64,000 bases of DNA from Gp6-AA40 sp035492455. Lineage in GTDB: Bacteria > Acidobacteriota > Vicinamibacteria > Vicinamibacterales > UBA2999. A program made the translations under genes and the position numbers. Below, in pieces: positions 8,860-18,648 of the stretch. The notes under the pieces were generated by a model. It saw only the letters and a list, made by a program, of their open reading frames with translations. It made no database searches and had not been told where the DNA came from. Location: positions 62,001 through 126,000 of the forward strand of contig DATJJE010000029.1 of NCBI GenBank assembly GCA_035492455.1, read 5' to 3'. Each line of letters starts with the position of its first letter. Position 1 is the stretch's first letter.

Positions 8860-8884
8860 CCAGAGCCGCCAGTTAGATTTCAGA

Positions 8885-9916
8885 ATGCCAGTACTCAGCA
8901 ACACGTTTGCTGCCGCCGAGAGTGGTGTCTCCGACGACCGGCGATCTCTGGTCTCGGTTGTGCTGCCCGTCTTCAACGAGGCTGACACGCTGCCCGAGCT
9001 GCTCCGGCGCCTGGCAACCGTCGCGGAAACGCTGCGAACGCGGTACCGCTTCGAGTTCGTGTGCGTCGACGATGGCAGTGCAGATGACACGATCGGCGTC
9101 GTGCAGCGGCTTGCCACCCACGACGACCGCATCATCATCACCGCGTTGCGCCGCAATTACGGACAGACGGCGGCGCTGCAGGCGGGGTTCGAGCAGGCAC
9201 GAGGCGCGGTCATCATCTCGATGGATGCGGATCTCCAGCACTTCCCTGAAGACATCCCGCAGTTCCTCGCCAAAATCGAGGACGGATATGACGTCGTCTG
9301 CGGCTGGCGTGCGGAGCGCCGCGAAGGTGTCGTCCGCCGATGGCCATCGGCCGCCGCGAACTGGCTGATTCGAAAGCTGACCGGCACGACGATTCATGAC
9401 GTGGGGACGACGTTCCGCGCGTATCAAGGCGACTTTGCGCGCGGGCTGCAGTTGCTCGGTGAGCACCATCGATTCATTCCGGTAATCGCACGCAACCTCG
9501 GGGCACGGTTGTCGGAGGTGCCGATCCAGAACATCGCGCGACCGGTCGGTTCGTCGAATTACGGCTTGTCCCGCACGTTCAACGTCCTCCTCGACATCGT
9601 GTTCCTCGTGTTTTACATCAAGTACATCGATCGTCCCATCCGCGTATTCGGGCGGCTTGCGCTGGCGACGTTCGCGGTCGCATTCGCCATCATCGCGGTG
9701 CTTGGCTACATCAGCGTGGCGTACGGCATCCCGGTCGTACGGGAGCGCAGCGGTTGGTTTCTGCTCGCGCTGGTCCTGGCTGTGAGCAGTATTCAATTCC
9801 TTCTGTTCGGTCTGGTTTCCGAAGTGATCGTCCGCATGTATTACTTCCCGGGCCAGGCGAAGCCGTTCCTGGTGCGCACGTTGACGAGCGGATCATCCGC
9901 CGACGCGCGCCGTTAA
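8885..9916 (+). CDS. family 2 glycosyltransferase with C-terminal membrane helices (ArnC/DPM1 type)
   Basis: This 343-residue protein has a GT-A domain with VDDGSADD (61-68) and DADLQ (114-118). Two or three hydrophobic helices follow from about residue 245 to 310. It is the architecture of undecaprenyl-phosphate glycosyltransferases such as ArnC and GtrB. The DVGTTFRAY stretch replaces the region that varies with donor in this family, so the donor sugar cannot be named. ATG 8885 is chosen over an upstream start at 8831 because the latter would include the promoter-like sequence. Eleven bp separate it from the amidotransferase gene. Confidence 0.9.
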   Translation: MPVLSNTFAAAESGVSDDRRSLVSVVLPVFNEADTLPELLRRLATVAETLRTRYRFEFVCVDDGSADDTIGVVQRLATHDDRIIITALRRNYGQTAALQAGFEQARGAVIISMDADLQHFPEDIPQFLAKIEDGYDVVCGWRAERREGVVRRWPSAAANWLIRKLTGTTIHDVGTTFRAYQGDFARGLQLLGEHHRFIPVIARNLGARLSEVPIQNIARPVGSSNYGLSRTFNVLLDIVFLVFYIKYIDRPIRVFGRLALATFAVAFAIIAVLGYISVAYGIPVVRERSGWFLLALVLAVSSIQFLLFGLVSEVIVRMYYFPGQAKPFLVRTLTSGSSADARR

Positions 9917-9927
9917 GCCGTTCGCAC

Positions 9928-11859
9928 ATGTGTGGAATCTTCGGGTTTGTCGGACGAGATCTGCCGCCGGTCGACGATCTTGCGCGCGTCGCAAACCTGC
10001 TGTCGCATCGGGGCCCCGATGGCGGTGCCTGCTGGCACGAGCCTGGCGTCTTCCTCGCACATCGCCGGCTGTCCATCATCGATCTGAGCACAGGCGCGCA
10101 GCCGATGTTCAGTGCAGACGGTCGATACGTCATCACGTTCAACGGAGAGATTTACAACTACGTCGAGCTGCGCGAAGAGCTGCGTGCCGGTGGCGTCGAG
10201 TTCAGGACCGCATCCGACACGGAAGTCATTCTTGCGGGCTACGCGCGCTGGGGCGTTGAAGTCACGTCGAAACTGGAGGGTATGTTCGCGTTCGCGGTCT
10301 ACGACCGACGTGAGCGCACGACGTACCTCGCACGCGACCGGTTCGGAGAAAAGCCGCTGCTCGTAGCGCACCCGGGCGGCGCGCTCGTTTTCGCTTCTGA
10401 GTTGTCGCCTTTGGCTGCGCTCGCCGTCGCGGCCAGGGAAATCGATCCGGAGGCACTCGGACCGTACCTGTGTCTGAACTACGTGCCCGGAACGCGGACG
10501 ATGTTGCGCGGCGTGACGCGTGTTCCATCCGCCGAATGGCAGTTGTACGGGCCGACCGGTTTGCAGCGGCGAGCTCGCTACTGGTCGCCGCCTGCGGCGC
10601 CGCGCGCCGCGCGTCAGACGACAGGCGAGCTACTCGACGATCTGCAGGCGCGGCTCGATCGCGCCATGCGGGTGACGCTGCGCAGCGACGTGCCTGTCGG
10701 TCTCTTCCTGTCGGGCGGTGTGGATTCCGCGTGTGTTGCGGAGAGTGCCGCCCGGCTAGGGCGGCTGCAGCAGGCGTTCTGCGTCGATGTAGCGGCGGGC
10801 GGCTTCTCGGAGTGGAATGCCGCGTCGCAGGTCGCGCGCCGCATCGGCGTCGGCATTACACGCGTGCCGTTCGATGCCGCGGTGCTCGGCGAATTCATCG
10901 ACGTCACGCGCCACCTGGACGATCCGCTGGCGGATTCGTCGGCGATGGCCGTGTGGACCGTCGCTCGCGCCGCTCGACGTCAGCTGAAAGTGGTGCTGAG
11001 CGGTGACGGAGGCGACGAGCTTTTCGGCGGTTACCTGACGTACGTCGCATCGACGTGGCACAACCGGCTGCGCCCGCTACTTCCGATCGCCGCGTGGAAG
11101 GCGATCGCCCGCGCCTCGCGACATGTCGGCGTGAACGACCGCGCAAAAGTCAGCCGCAGCTACAAGCTGCATCGCTTCCTGCGTGCCATGCCGCTGCCGA
11201 CACGCGAAGCGCATTTCACCTGGAATGGCACGTGGCTGCCGGAGCAGGCCGCGACGCTCGCGCGTCCCGGCGACGTGCGCGCCGCAGCTTTGACCGCCCT
11301 CCGAGAGGTCGCCACCCGTTCGACTGGAACGACTCTGCACGATTTTCAGATCGAAGACGTCCACGAATACCTTACCAACGACATCCTCGCGAAAGTGGAT
11401 CGCGCGACCATGGCGCACGGGCTCGAGAGCCGGGCGCCGCTGCTCAACCGCGAGGTGGCCGAATTTGCGCTCACGCTGCCGCTGCATTTCCGTGTGAAGG
11501 GGACGACAACCAAGTACCTTCTGCGCGAACTGTGCGCGCGTCATTACGGCCACGCTCACGCGTATGCGCCGAAACAGGGATTCAGCATTCCGGTGCACAC
11601 GTGGCTGCGTCATGAGGGACGAGTGTTGATGACGTCGTTGCTCGCACGGGAGCGCGTCGGTGCCATCGGCTGCCTCGATGCCGCTGCCGTCGGCGAAGCG
11701 ATGCAGCAGCACCTCGCGGGTGCCGCCCTCGGCTGGGAACTCTGGGGCCTGATGGTCCTCGTCGCCTGGTACGAGGAGCGGGTCGCCCGGCCTCCGGACT
11801 TCAGATCGCTGGCGCCGCTTCCGGCGGTTTCGCCGCGACCGACCGTGACCATTGCATGA
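9928..11859 (+). CDS. asnB: glutamine-dependent asparagine synthase-like amidotransferase (AsnB family)
   Basis: This 643-residue, two-domain enzyme begins MCGIFGF, so the nucleophile is Cys2 of an N-terminal glutaminase domain (RGPDG at 28-32 and FNGEIYN at 71-77). The C-terminal ATP-pyrophosphatase domain has the PP-loop SGGVDS at 262-267, then a GDGGDELFGGY motif. AsnB makes asparagine from aspartate, but homologues inside polysaccharide clusters are thought to amidate uronic-acid carboxyls. This setting favours the second role, by inference. The start is fixed by the need for Cys2; the frame is open upstream to 9754. The stop overlaps the next ATG. Confidence 0.92.
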   Translation: MCGIFGFVGRDLPPVDDLARVANLLSHRGPDGGACWHEPGVFLAHRRLSIIDLSTGAQPMFSADGRYVITFNGEIYNYVELREELRAGGVEFRTASDTEVILAGYARWGVEVTSKLEGMFAFAVYDRRERTTYLARDRFGEKPLLVAHPGGALVFASELSPLAALAVAAREIDPEALGPYLCLNYVPGTRTMLRGVTRVPSAEWQLYGPTGLQRRARYWSPPAAPRAARQTTGELLDDLQARLDRAMRVTLRSDVPVGLFLSGGVDSACVAESAARLGRLQQAFCVDVAAGGFSEWNAASQVARRIGVGITRVPFDAAVLGEFIDVTRHLDDPLADSSAMAVWTVARAARRQLKVVLSGDGGDELFGGYLTYVASTWHNRLRPLLPIAAWKAIARASRHVGVNDRAKVSRSYKLHRFLRAMPLPTREAHFTWNGTWLPEQAATLARPGDVRAAALTALREVATRSTGTTLHDFQIEDVHEYLTNDILAKVDRATMAHGLESRAPLLNREVAEFALTLPLHFRVKGTTTKYLLRELCARHYGHAHAYAPKQGFSIPVHTWLRHEGRVLMTSLLARERVGAIGCLDAAAVGEAMQQHLAGAALGWELWGLMVLVAWYEERVARPPDFRSLAPLPAVSPRPTVTIA

Positions 11860-12752
11860 ACGCGCCGAACGCACGCGTCCGCACACAGTGCGAGATCTGC
11901 GGCGGTATCGGCGACCTGTGGCTCGAAAGCGGGCCGCGCAGGCTCGTTCGCTGTCGCGATTGTGGGTTTACCTGGATCCCTGAAGGTGTTGTCTACACGC
12001 CTCGCGGGCTCTCGATTTACGAGGACGAACACCGCGACTTCTATTCGCAGTACACGGACTATTACCGGGACGAGAGCGCGATCGATGCTGCACGCGCCAA
12101 GGTGGAGTGGGTCTCCAGGTTCGTGCCCTCGGGCCGCCGCGTGCTCGATGTCGGCGCGAACGTCGGTGCGTTCGTGAAATGCGCATCAGACCGATTCGAC
12201 GCCATCGGCATCGAACCGAATCCCGGCGCGGTCGCCTGGGCGCGCGAGCACATGCACGCGAAGGTCGAATCAGGCTCGATCTTCGACGAACTCTCGGAAT
12301 ATGTCGGCTGCTTTGATGCGGTCACCATGCTCGACGTGATCGAGCACGTTGACGAACCGACAGCCGCTCTTCGGCAATGCCGCCGCTACCTTGCTCCCGG
12401 CGGGCTGGTGTTCATCACCACACCCGACATCGGCAGCTTGTGCAGCCGCGTGTTGGGTCGCGGATGGTACTACATCGATTTCGAACAGCACGTGTCGCTG
12501 TTCTCCGCGGCAACCCTGACGCGGCTGCTCCTGTCAGAGGGATTCGACATCGTCGATCGGCGCACGTTCGGCCGCCGCTACCGCTTCTCCTACATCGAAC
12601 AGCGACTCAAGGACCTCAGCCATCAAAGTCCTGTGCTCCGCGTTCTTCACGGCTTGTCGCTGCCGCTTCGACTCGCCCCGAGCTGGTATGTGCCGATCAA
12701 TCTCGGCGATGTTGTCGGGATCGCGGCGCGAACGCGGTCGACGGCAAGCTGA
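11856..12752 (+). CDS. class I SAM methyltransferase with N-terminal four-cysteine motif
   Basis: This 298-residue protein has an N-terminal zinc-ribbon-like pair C12-x2-C15 and C33-x2-C36, then a methyltransferase domain with motif I VLDVGANVG (96-104) and a LDVIEHV motif. The four-Cys-plus-methyltransferase layout is shared with the genes at 32004 and 43153 and is common among sugar-modifying methyltransferases. The substrate is unknown. Its last 106 bp overlap, tail to tail, the minus-strand gene ending at 12647. Confidence 0.88.
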   Translation: MNAPNARVRTQCEICGGIGDLWLESGPRRLVRCRDCGFTWIPEGVVYTPRGLSIYEDEHRDFYSQYTDYYRDESAIDAARAKVEWVSRFVPSGRRVLDVGANVGAFVKCASDRFDAIGIEPNPGAVAWAREHMHAKVESGSIFDELSEYVGCFDAVTMLDVIEHVDEPTAALRQCRRYLAPGGLVFITTPDIGSLCSRVLGRGWYYIDFEQHVSLFSAATLTRLLLSEGFDIVDRRTFGRRYRFSYIEQRLKDLSHQSPVLRVLHGLSLPLRLAPSWYVPINLGDVVGIAARTRSTAS

Positions 12753-15334
12753 TCGCGGGTTCGCCGCCGCCTGATCACGAAGACCGCGAGAATCGCGCCG
12801 AGCAACACGAGGTTGCTGAACCAGGTGAGTGCCATCTGAACTCGTGGAGTGAACTCGACGGTGACGTCGCTTATGCCTGCGGGAACCGTCACGCCTAGAA
12901 ATGCGTTCGCGATCGGGTGGACCGTCAGCGGCCCGCTTGCAGACGAGGCTTTCCATTCGGGTCGATACATCGCGGAGATGAACAGAAGCCGTTCCTGGTC
13001 GGATGGCGGCACATGCGCCACATATCTCCCGTTGAAAACCTCGAGGGCGACCCTGTCATCCAGCCGCATTCGCGACAGCGCCTCGTAATCGCGGCACAGC
13101 GCGCCCATATGCGTACAACCCGCATGAATCGGCAACTGCACGGTATATGCATCATTGCGTAGCAGCACCGCCTGCGGCCAGGCGTCGGCATTGGCGAGCA
13201 ACACCAGGTCCGATAACCGCGCCTCGTGCACCTGCGGTCGTTCGACAACTTCAAGGCCCGGCGGGATGCCCGTCTCGTGCTCGGTGGTCAGCACCATGTT
13301 TATCCCGAGCACATCGAGCAACGTCGGGTTGTCGATCACGTGTGTGTCGCCCACGATGAAGCTTTCCATGAACGACATCGGTGGTTGCATGACCGTCACT
13401 GAGACGTTCTTAAACCAGCCATTCACGGGGTTCAGACCGAGAAGCACGAGATCGGATGAGAAATGGATTCCATCCGCAGACAGATATCCGTGCATCACTT
13501 GATCAACGAGCGGCGACAGATAAACACGCGGCCCAAAACGCGTCGCTTCGCCGACCAGAATGCTTCCGAGTCCGAACGGGTGTCGCTGGTGCCGATAGAA
13601 CTGGAGCCTGTCGCCGCGCGCCGCCAATTCGGGCACGCTCTGCCTTGGCAACACGTGCCACTGTTGAACCACCTGGATTAGAACGAGCAGCACCGCACCA
13701 CAGCGGTAAATCACCTGCGGGCTTCGCAAGGCCTGCTGCAGCATCCATCCCCCCGCAAGCAAGCCAAAGAACTCCATCGAGTCACGAAAGATCCACGGCG
13801 AGACGGCGGGCACGACGTGGCTCCAGACCTTCGGTGGAATGACGTTGAACACGGCGGAAGCCAGAAATGCAGCGGCACAGCCGCGCACGTGCGATGTCCG
13901 GGTCCGTGGCAACCAGAACAACGATCCAATTGCCGCGACTCCCACCCCGAATCCGATGAACGGCGACCGAACACGAGGATGGCCGAAGGGTGAAATGAAC
14001 GCACTGATGTAGGACTGGATCGCCGTTCCGTCGCGGACGCTCGATGCCGATGCCGGAAAGAGCTGCGCCTCATGCAGCAGCGTGTAGATCCGCGCGGATG
14101 CGATCGCGGCGCACAGCAGTGCGCCTGCGCCAAGACACAAGTAGATCCGCCGGTCCAGCGGGGCCGCGACGACGACGTATATGGCGAGAATCATCGCCAA
14201 CTGCACGATGTATCCGGGATGAGCGTTGGTCACCCAGAGGCCGAACAGCAATCCCAGCCAGAGTGCCGTCGGCCAGAAGTGCTCGCGCGCCCCTCCCGTA
14301 ATTGCGGCGTGCAGATAGAAGACGACGACTGGAAGCAGGGTCCAGGAAATGACCATCTGGATCCAGTCGCTCTCGTAGAAATACAACATCGAGGGTGCCG
14401 AAGCGACACAGCACGAGGTGAGCACCACTCGCAGCCACGGCAGGCGAATGTCGGTCGCCGCCAACAGGCGCAGAAAATACACGACCATCACCACGATTTG
14501 GCCGACCCACAACGCCGTCAACGTCACCCGCAATGACGTGAAGGCGACGAGAGGAGCAAAGATGGGATGAAACATCAGTGGGTCGCCGAGCGGCATCGGC
14601 GCACCGAATCCGAGATTGTTCAGCCAGTAGATCCACCGGCCATGAAACAACTCGTTGTAAAAGACCTGGTTCGGCATGATCGTCGCCTGGACGATCTCTT
14701 CCTCATATGGTCCGTACATCAGCAGCGGAACGAGGAAGAGAATGCCGAGCCCAATGGCCACCGTCAGCTCGCGGCCATATGGAAGGGTCCGTTCAAGTCG
14801 CGGATCCGATACGCGGCGCGCAATCGACGCGCTGACCTGCGCCGACCTGCGGATGACTGTGAGGAAGGCCGCTCTGGCTCGCCACCACAGAAATGTCCCA
14901 ACGAGGGCGAGAAACAGGCTGATGTCACCGACGCGATCGGACTCGAGGAGCGTGCGAAGGCGCGATGACATGTCCGGTCGATCGAGCCGGACTCTGAGCG
15001 CCTCACGATCGATGTGGAATGTATCTTCGACGCGGCGGTCCATGAGAATTCGCCGGATGTCCTCGCGCGATCGTTTGCGAAGGACGTAGCGCCAGGTGCG
15101 GCCCTCGAACTGATCGCCTCGGGCGAGCCCGAGTTCGCGTTCAGCCTGCGACCGCGCAGAGGCGGAAATCTGCGATGCCCACCGGATGTTGACGCGCTGC
15201 GCCGGCGGTCCCACCGTCCACTGCAGGTACGCGAGCCAGCCGGCGACACACAACCCGGCGACCGCCAATGCAAGACATGCATAGCTGCTGCGCGACGTGC
15301 GCCGGCGTGCGACTGGGTCTGCCACGGAGCTCAA
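12647..15334 (-). CDS. YfhO-like polytopic membrane protein, paralogue 1
   Basis: This 895-residue protein has TM1 at about residues 18-37, a hydrophilic loop of roughly 100 residues with the motif RVEDTFHIDRE, then about twelve hydrophobic segments. A large extracytoplasmic C-terminal part and a final TM helix follow. The layout resembles YfhO-family or GT-C membrane proteins implicated in glycosylation of envelope polymers; the specific activity is unknown. It lies 3 bp after its paralogue at 15338, so the two form an operon. Compared with that paralogue it has about 35 extra C-terminal residues, encoded antisense to the end of the methyltransferase gene at 11856, which looks like read-through past a lost stop. 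Confidence 0.85.
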   Translation of the reverse strand: MSSVADPVARRRTSRSSYACLALAVAGLCVAGWLAYLQWTVGPPAQRVNIRWASQISASARSQAERELGLARGDQFEGRTWRYVLRKRSREDIRRILMDRRVEDTFHIDREALRVRLDRPDMSSRLRTLLESDRVGDISLFLALVGTFLWWRARAAFLTVIRRSAQVSASIARRVSDPRLERTLPYGRELTVAIGLGILFLVPLLMYGPYEEEIVQATIMPNQVFYNELFHGRWIYWLNNLGFGAPMPLGDPLMFHPIFAPLVAFTSLRVTLTALWVGQIVVMVVYFLRLLAATDIRLPWLRVVLTSCCVASAPSMLYFYESDWIQMVISWTLLPVVVFYLHAAITGGAREHFWPTALWLGLLFGLWVTNAHPGYIVQLAMILAIYVVVAAPLDRRIYLCLGAGALLCAAIASARIYTLLHEAQLFPASASSVRDGTAIQSYISAFISPFGHPRVRSPFIGFGVGVAAIGSLFWLPRTRTSHVRGCAAAFLASAVFNVIPPKVWSHVVPAVSPWIFRDSMEFFGLLAGGWMLQQALRSPQVIYRCGAVLLVLIQVVQQWHVLPRQSVPELAARGDRLQFYRHQRHPFGLGSILVGEATRFGPRVYLSPLVDQVMHGYLSADGIHFSSDLVLLGLNPVNGWFKNVSVTVMQPPMSFMESFIVGDTHVIDNPTLLDVLGINMVLTTEHETGIPPGLEVVERPQVHEARLSDLVLLANADAWPQAVLLRNDAYTVQLPIHAGCTHMGALCRDYEALSRMRLDDRVALEVFNGRYVAHVPPSDQERLLFISAMYRPEWKASSASGPLTVHPIANAFLGVTVPAGISDVTVEFTPRVQMALTWFSNLVLLGAILAVFVIRRRRTRDQLAVDRVRAAIPTTSPRLIGTYQLGASRSGSDKP

Positions 15335-15337
15335 ATT

Positions 15338-17977
15338 TTACGATGCGGGTAGTTCACTTCCGACGTTGACCACTGGCACCGATGGTTCGGGTGAAACAAG
15401 GCGCGTCCGGCGCATCAGCACGAGCGTTCCCGCGAGCGTGCCGAACAGGACGAGGTTACTGAACCACGTGAGGGCGATCTGCACGCGCGGCGTGAAGACG
15501 ATCGCGATGTCGGTGACGCCGGGCGGCACCGTTACCCCGAGAAACGCGCCGGCGACGGGATGTACGGGCAGCGACGCGGTCGCCGTCTCCGCACTCCATT
15601 CCGGGCGATACATCGCTGAGATAAATAGAAGACGCTCCTGATCGGACCTGGGAACGTGCGCGAGGTACTTGCCGTTGAACGTCTGCAGGTCGACGTCGCC
15701 GTCGAGGCGCAGCGGCAGCAGCGGTGCGTAATCGCGGCACATCGCGCCCGTATGCGCGCAACCGGGGTGAATCGGTAACGCCACGTCATAGGCGTTGTTT
15801 CGCAGCAGCACTGCCTTGGGCCACGCGTCGGGATTCGCCAGCAAAACAACATCGGACAATCGTTCGTCGTGCACGTGGGGACGAGCGATTACTTGAAGGC
15901 CTGCCGGGACGCCCGTCTCGTGTTCGGTCGTCAACACCATGTTGATGCCGAGCACCTCGAGCAGCGCCCGGTTGCCAATGACGTTCGCATCGCCGGTGAT
16001 GAAGCTTTCCATCAGCGCCATCGGCGGCTGCATCGCGGCGACCGACACACTCTTGAACCAGCCGTTCACCGGGTTGAGCCCGAGCAACACGAGGTCGGAC
16101 GACAAATGAATGCCGTCCGACGACAGATTCCCCTGCATGACTTTGTCGACGTCGCGCGAGAGATAGATACGCGGTCCAAACCGCCGTGCCTCGTCGACAA
16201 GAACGCGTCCGAGCCCGACCGGGTGGCCCTGATAGCGGTAGAACTGCAGTTTGTCTGCGCGTTGGCGCGGTTGGTCAAGAGTCGGCGCAGCCAGGAGGAA
16301 CCACTGCTGCATCGCCTGCAGCAGGAGAAGGATCCCCGCCGCATATCTGTAGGCGCTCTCCCGGTTTTGCAAGGCACGCTGCAACACGTGTCCTCCGGCG
16401 AGGAGGCCAAAAAACAGCGTCGGATCCCGAAACGTAAATGGCGCCATGCCGGGAAGGATCGAGCTCCATGTCGTGCTTGGGATCACATTGAACACAGCTG
16501 ACACGAAGAAAGCAGCGATGCAGCCACGCAGGTGCGCGTCCATGGATCGAGCGAACGATCCCAACGCGACGATAGCTGCCGTGCCGATACCGAACCCGAT
16601 GAAGGGCGCGCGACCACCATTCGATGCGAGCGGCCACACCAGCGCTCCGAGATACGACGTCACGCCAACAGCGCCACGGTCTTCCGAAGTGACCGGAAAC
16701 AACCGCAGTTCACGGAGAAGCGTATAGATGCGCGACGAGGCGATGGCGAGGCAGAGCGCCGCGGCTGTGCCGAGACAGAGGTACACGCGCCGTTCGGGCG
16801 GCGCCGCCACCACGACATAGACGGTCATCGCCAGCACGGACGTAATGACGAACGCCGGATGGGCGTTGATGACCCAGAACCCGAACAGCAATCCGAGGCG
16901 GAGAGCAGTGCGCCAGAACCGTTCTGACGCCTCGCCCATAATCGCCGCCCGCAGATAGAACACCAGGACCGGATACAGAGTCCAGGCGACCACGTACTCA
17001 ATCCAGTCCGTCTGATAGAAGTAAAAAATCGACGGCGCCGACGCGACGAGAAAGGCGGTCAACACCAGCCGCAGCCCGGGCAGCCGGATATCCGTCGCCG
17101 CGGCAAGCCGCAGGAAATAAAACACCATGACCGCCATTTGCACGAGCCAGACGGTCGTCATCGTGACGCGCAGCGACGTGAATGCGATCAGCGGCGCAAA
17201 TACCGGGTGAAACATCAACGGGATGCCGAGGGGCATTGGCGCGCCGAATCCCAGGTTGTTCAGCCAGTAGATCCAGCGGCCATGGAACAGCTCGGTGTAG
17301 AAGACCTGATTCGGCAGGATGGTGTGCTGAACGTCTTCGAGTTCGTACGGACCGTACGGCAGGAGCGGAATGAGAAACAGGATGCCCATCGCGCCGCCGA
17401 TCGCCAGCTCGCGCCATGACGGGGAGGCGCGCTGCCGGCGCGGATCGAAGGCCGGGCGCACGACCGAGCCGACCGATGCGGCGAGTGTTGAGACGATCAG
17501 GACGAAGAGACGTCTCGCGCGCCATGCGAAGTAAATCGCGGCAAGCGTCAGGATGAGGCTGATGTCGTCGAGGTGATCGGACTCCAGCAGCGCGCGCATC
17601 CGCGGCGACAGATCCGGTCGGTCGATCTGGATGCGCAAGGCATCACGATCGATGTGAAACGTATCCTCGACGCGTGGATCGCCGAGCAGTCGGCGGATAT
17701 CGTCGCGTGAACGCTTGCGAACGAAATACCGCCACGTACGGCCTTCGAGCTGTTCGCCTTCGACCAGGCCGAGCGCCTGCTCCGCGTGTGTCCGGCCTTC
17801 GGCTGAAACGTCAGGTGCCCAGCGGATGTGAATCCGCTGCGATGGGGGACCTTCGGTGTTGTGCAGCCGCGCGACCGAGGCGGCGGACGCATACGCCATC
17901 AACGCGAGCACGACGAACGCGTATTCGGCGCGCATCGCCCGCCAGCGTGCGACAGGTTCCTTCATGGAGCGAGCCAT
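15338..17977 (-). CDS. YfhO-like polytopic membrane protein, paralogue 2
   Basis: This 879-residue protein is the close paralogue of the 12647-15334 product. TM1 is about 19-37. The conserved N-terminal loop domain spans about 41-136 and includes RVEDTFHIDRD at 102-112. A multi-helix core follows with NNLGFGAPMPLG, then a soluble C-terminal region with LEVLGINMVLTTEHETG and a last TM. Function is unknown, with a membrane glycosyltransferase-type role likely. ATG 17977 overlaps a TACAAT hexamer (17981-17976 on this strand). If that is a -10 box, the true start would be the next ATG, four codons in at 17965. Confidence 0.85.
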   Translation of the reverse strand: MARSMKEPVARWRAMRAEYAFVVLALMAYASAASVARLHNTEGPPSQRIHIRWAPDVSAEGRTHAEQALGLVEGEQLEGRTWRYFVRKRSRDDIRRLLGDPRVEDTFHIDRDALRIQIDRPDLSPRMRALLESDHLDDISLILTLAAIYFAWRARRLFVLIVSTLAASVGSVVRPAFDPRRQRASPSWRELAIGGAMGILFLIPLLPYGPYELEDVQHTILPNQVFYTELFHGRWIYWLNNLGFGAPMPLGIPLMFHPVFAPLIAFTSLRVTMTTVWLVQMAVMVFYFLRLAAATDIRLPGLRLVLTAFLVASAPSIFYFYQTDWIEYVVAWTLYPVLVFYLRAAIMGEASERFWRTALRLGLLFGFWVINAHPAFVITSVLAMTVYVVVAAPPERRVYLCLGTAAALCLAIASSRIYTLLRELRLFPVTSEDRGAVGVTSYLGALVWPLASNGGRAPFIGFGIGTAAIVALGSFARSMDAHLRGCIAAFFVSAVFNVIPSTTWSSILPGMAPFTFRDPTLFFGLLAGGHVLQRALQNRESAYRYAAGILLLLQAMQQWFLLAAPTLDQPRQRADKLQFYRYQGHPVGLGRVLVDEARRFGPRIYLSRDVDKVMQGNLSSDGIHLSSDLVLLGLNPVNGWFKSVSVAAMQPPMALMESFITGDANVIGNRALLEVLGINMVLTTEHETGVPAGLQVIARPHVHDERLSDVVLLANPDAWPKAVLLRNNAYDVALPIHPGCAHTGAMCRDYAPLLPLRLDGDVDLQTFNGKYLAHVPRSDQERLLFISAMYRPEWSAETATASLPVHPVAGAFLGVTVPPGVTDIAIVFTPRVQIALTWFSNLVLFGTLAGTLVLMRRTRLVSPEPSVPVVNVGSELPAS

Positions 17978-17995
17978 TGTACGACCCCGGAGTCC

Positions 17996-18594
17996 TCAGC
18001 TCCGGCGTGCGACCACAAGCAGCGAACCGCCTGCCGGAAGAGAAACGCCCGCGGCAACGAGCCTCCGCTCGATCGCCATCGCCGCTGCGCCGAACGCGTT
18101 CAGTGCCGGCGAAATCCGGAACTCCTGCATCGGATCGACGTGCTCGCTCTGTTGTCTCATCCGCGACACAAACAGCGTTGGCAGCAGAAACGACACGAGC
18201 GAGGTGACGAACATCACGTCGAGGCCCCGCCACGAGCGAGCGTGGTGAGCGCACGGCGCGTGTAGCGGCGCCCGCCAGGCTTTACGCTGCGGACCATCTC
18301 GTTCATCGCCGCCGTCCGGTGCCGCAGCCGACTTCCAGAAAGCTACGCGCCTCCGGAAAGAATCGGCTCAGCGCCCACGCAATCAGTTCATTCCGCGCCG
18401 CAAACCAGAAATGTCGCCACTCCACCGAAACCAAATCGTGGAACTGCTCGGCTGAAAATGCTTCGACGATCTCGTGCACGTCTGCGACGAAAACGGTGAC
18501 GCCGTCGCGACGAGCAGCGCGCCAGTCGCATGTTGTGCACTGCCATCCCGCCGCGGCGGCAAGCGGCGCGTTGACGTCTCACACAGAACCTCAC
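17996..18594 (-). pseudogene. decayed class I SAM methyltransferase
   Basis: On the minus strand, fragments of one methyltransferase can be read in order but in different frames. First is a zinc-ribbon-like start (GWQCTTCDW) preceded by a frameshift. Next is EWRHFWFAARNELIAW and motif I FLEVGCGTG, which is then cut off. A short VKPGG piece and RRYTRRALTTLA follow, and then a C-terminus from 18217 ending AGVSLPAGGSLLVVARRS at the TGA (17996-17998). Most of the central SAM domain is deleted and at least two frameshifts are present. It sits just upstream of the two-gene YfhO-like operon, in the same direction. Confidence 0.75.
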
Positions 18595-18648
18595 GTGTCG
18601 ATATTAGCGGAAGCGATGCGGCGGTCCGTCCGGTGGAATGCCGTGTCG

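Noticed and set aside
12647..17977. The adjacent minus-strand paralogues as an assembly duplication
   Set aside because: The two genes differ throughout at both residue and nucleotide level, so this is an old duplication rather than an artefact.
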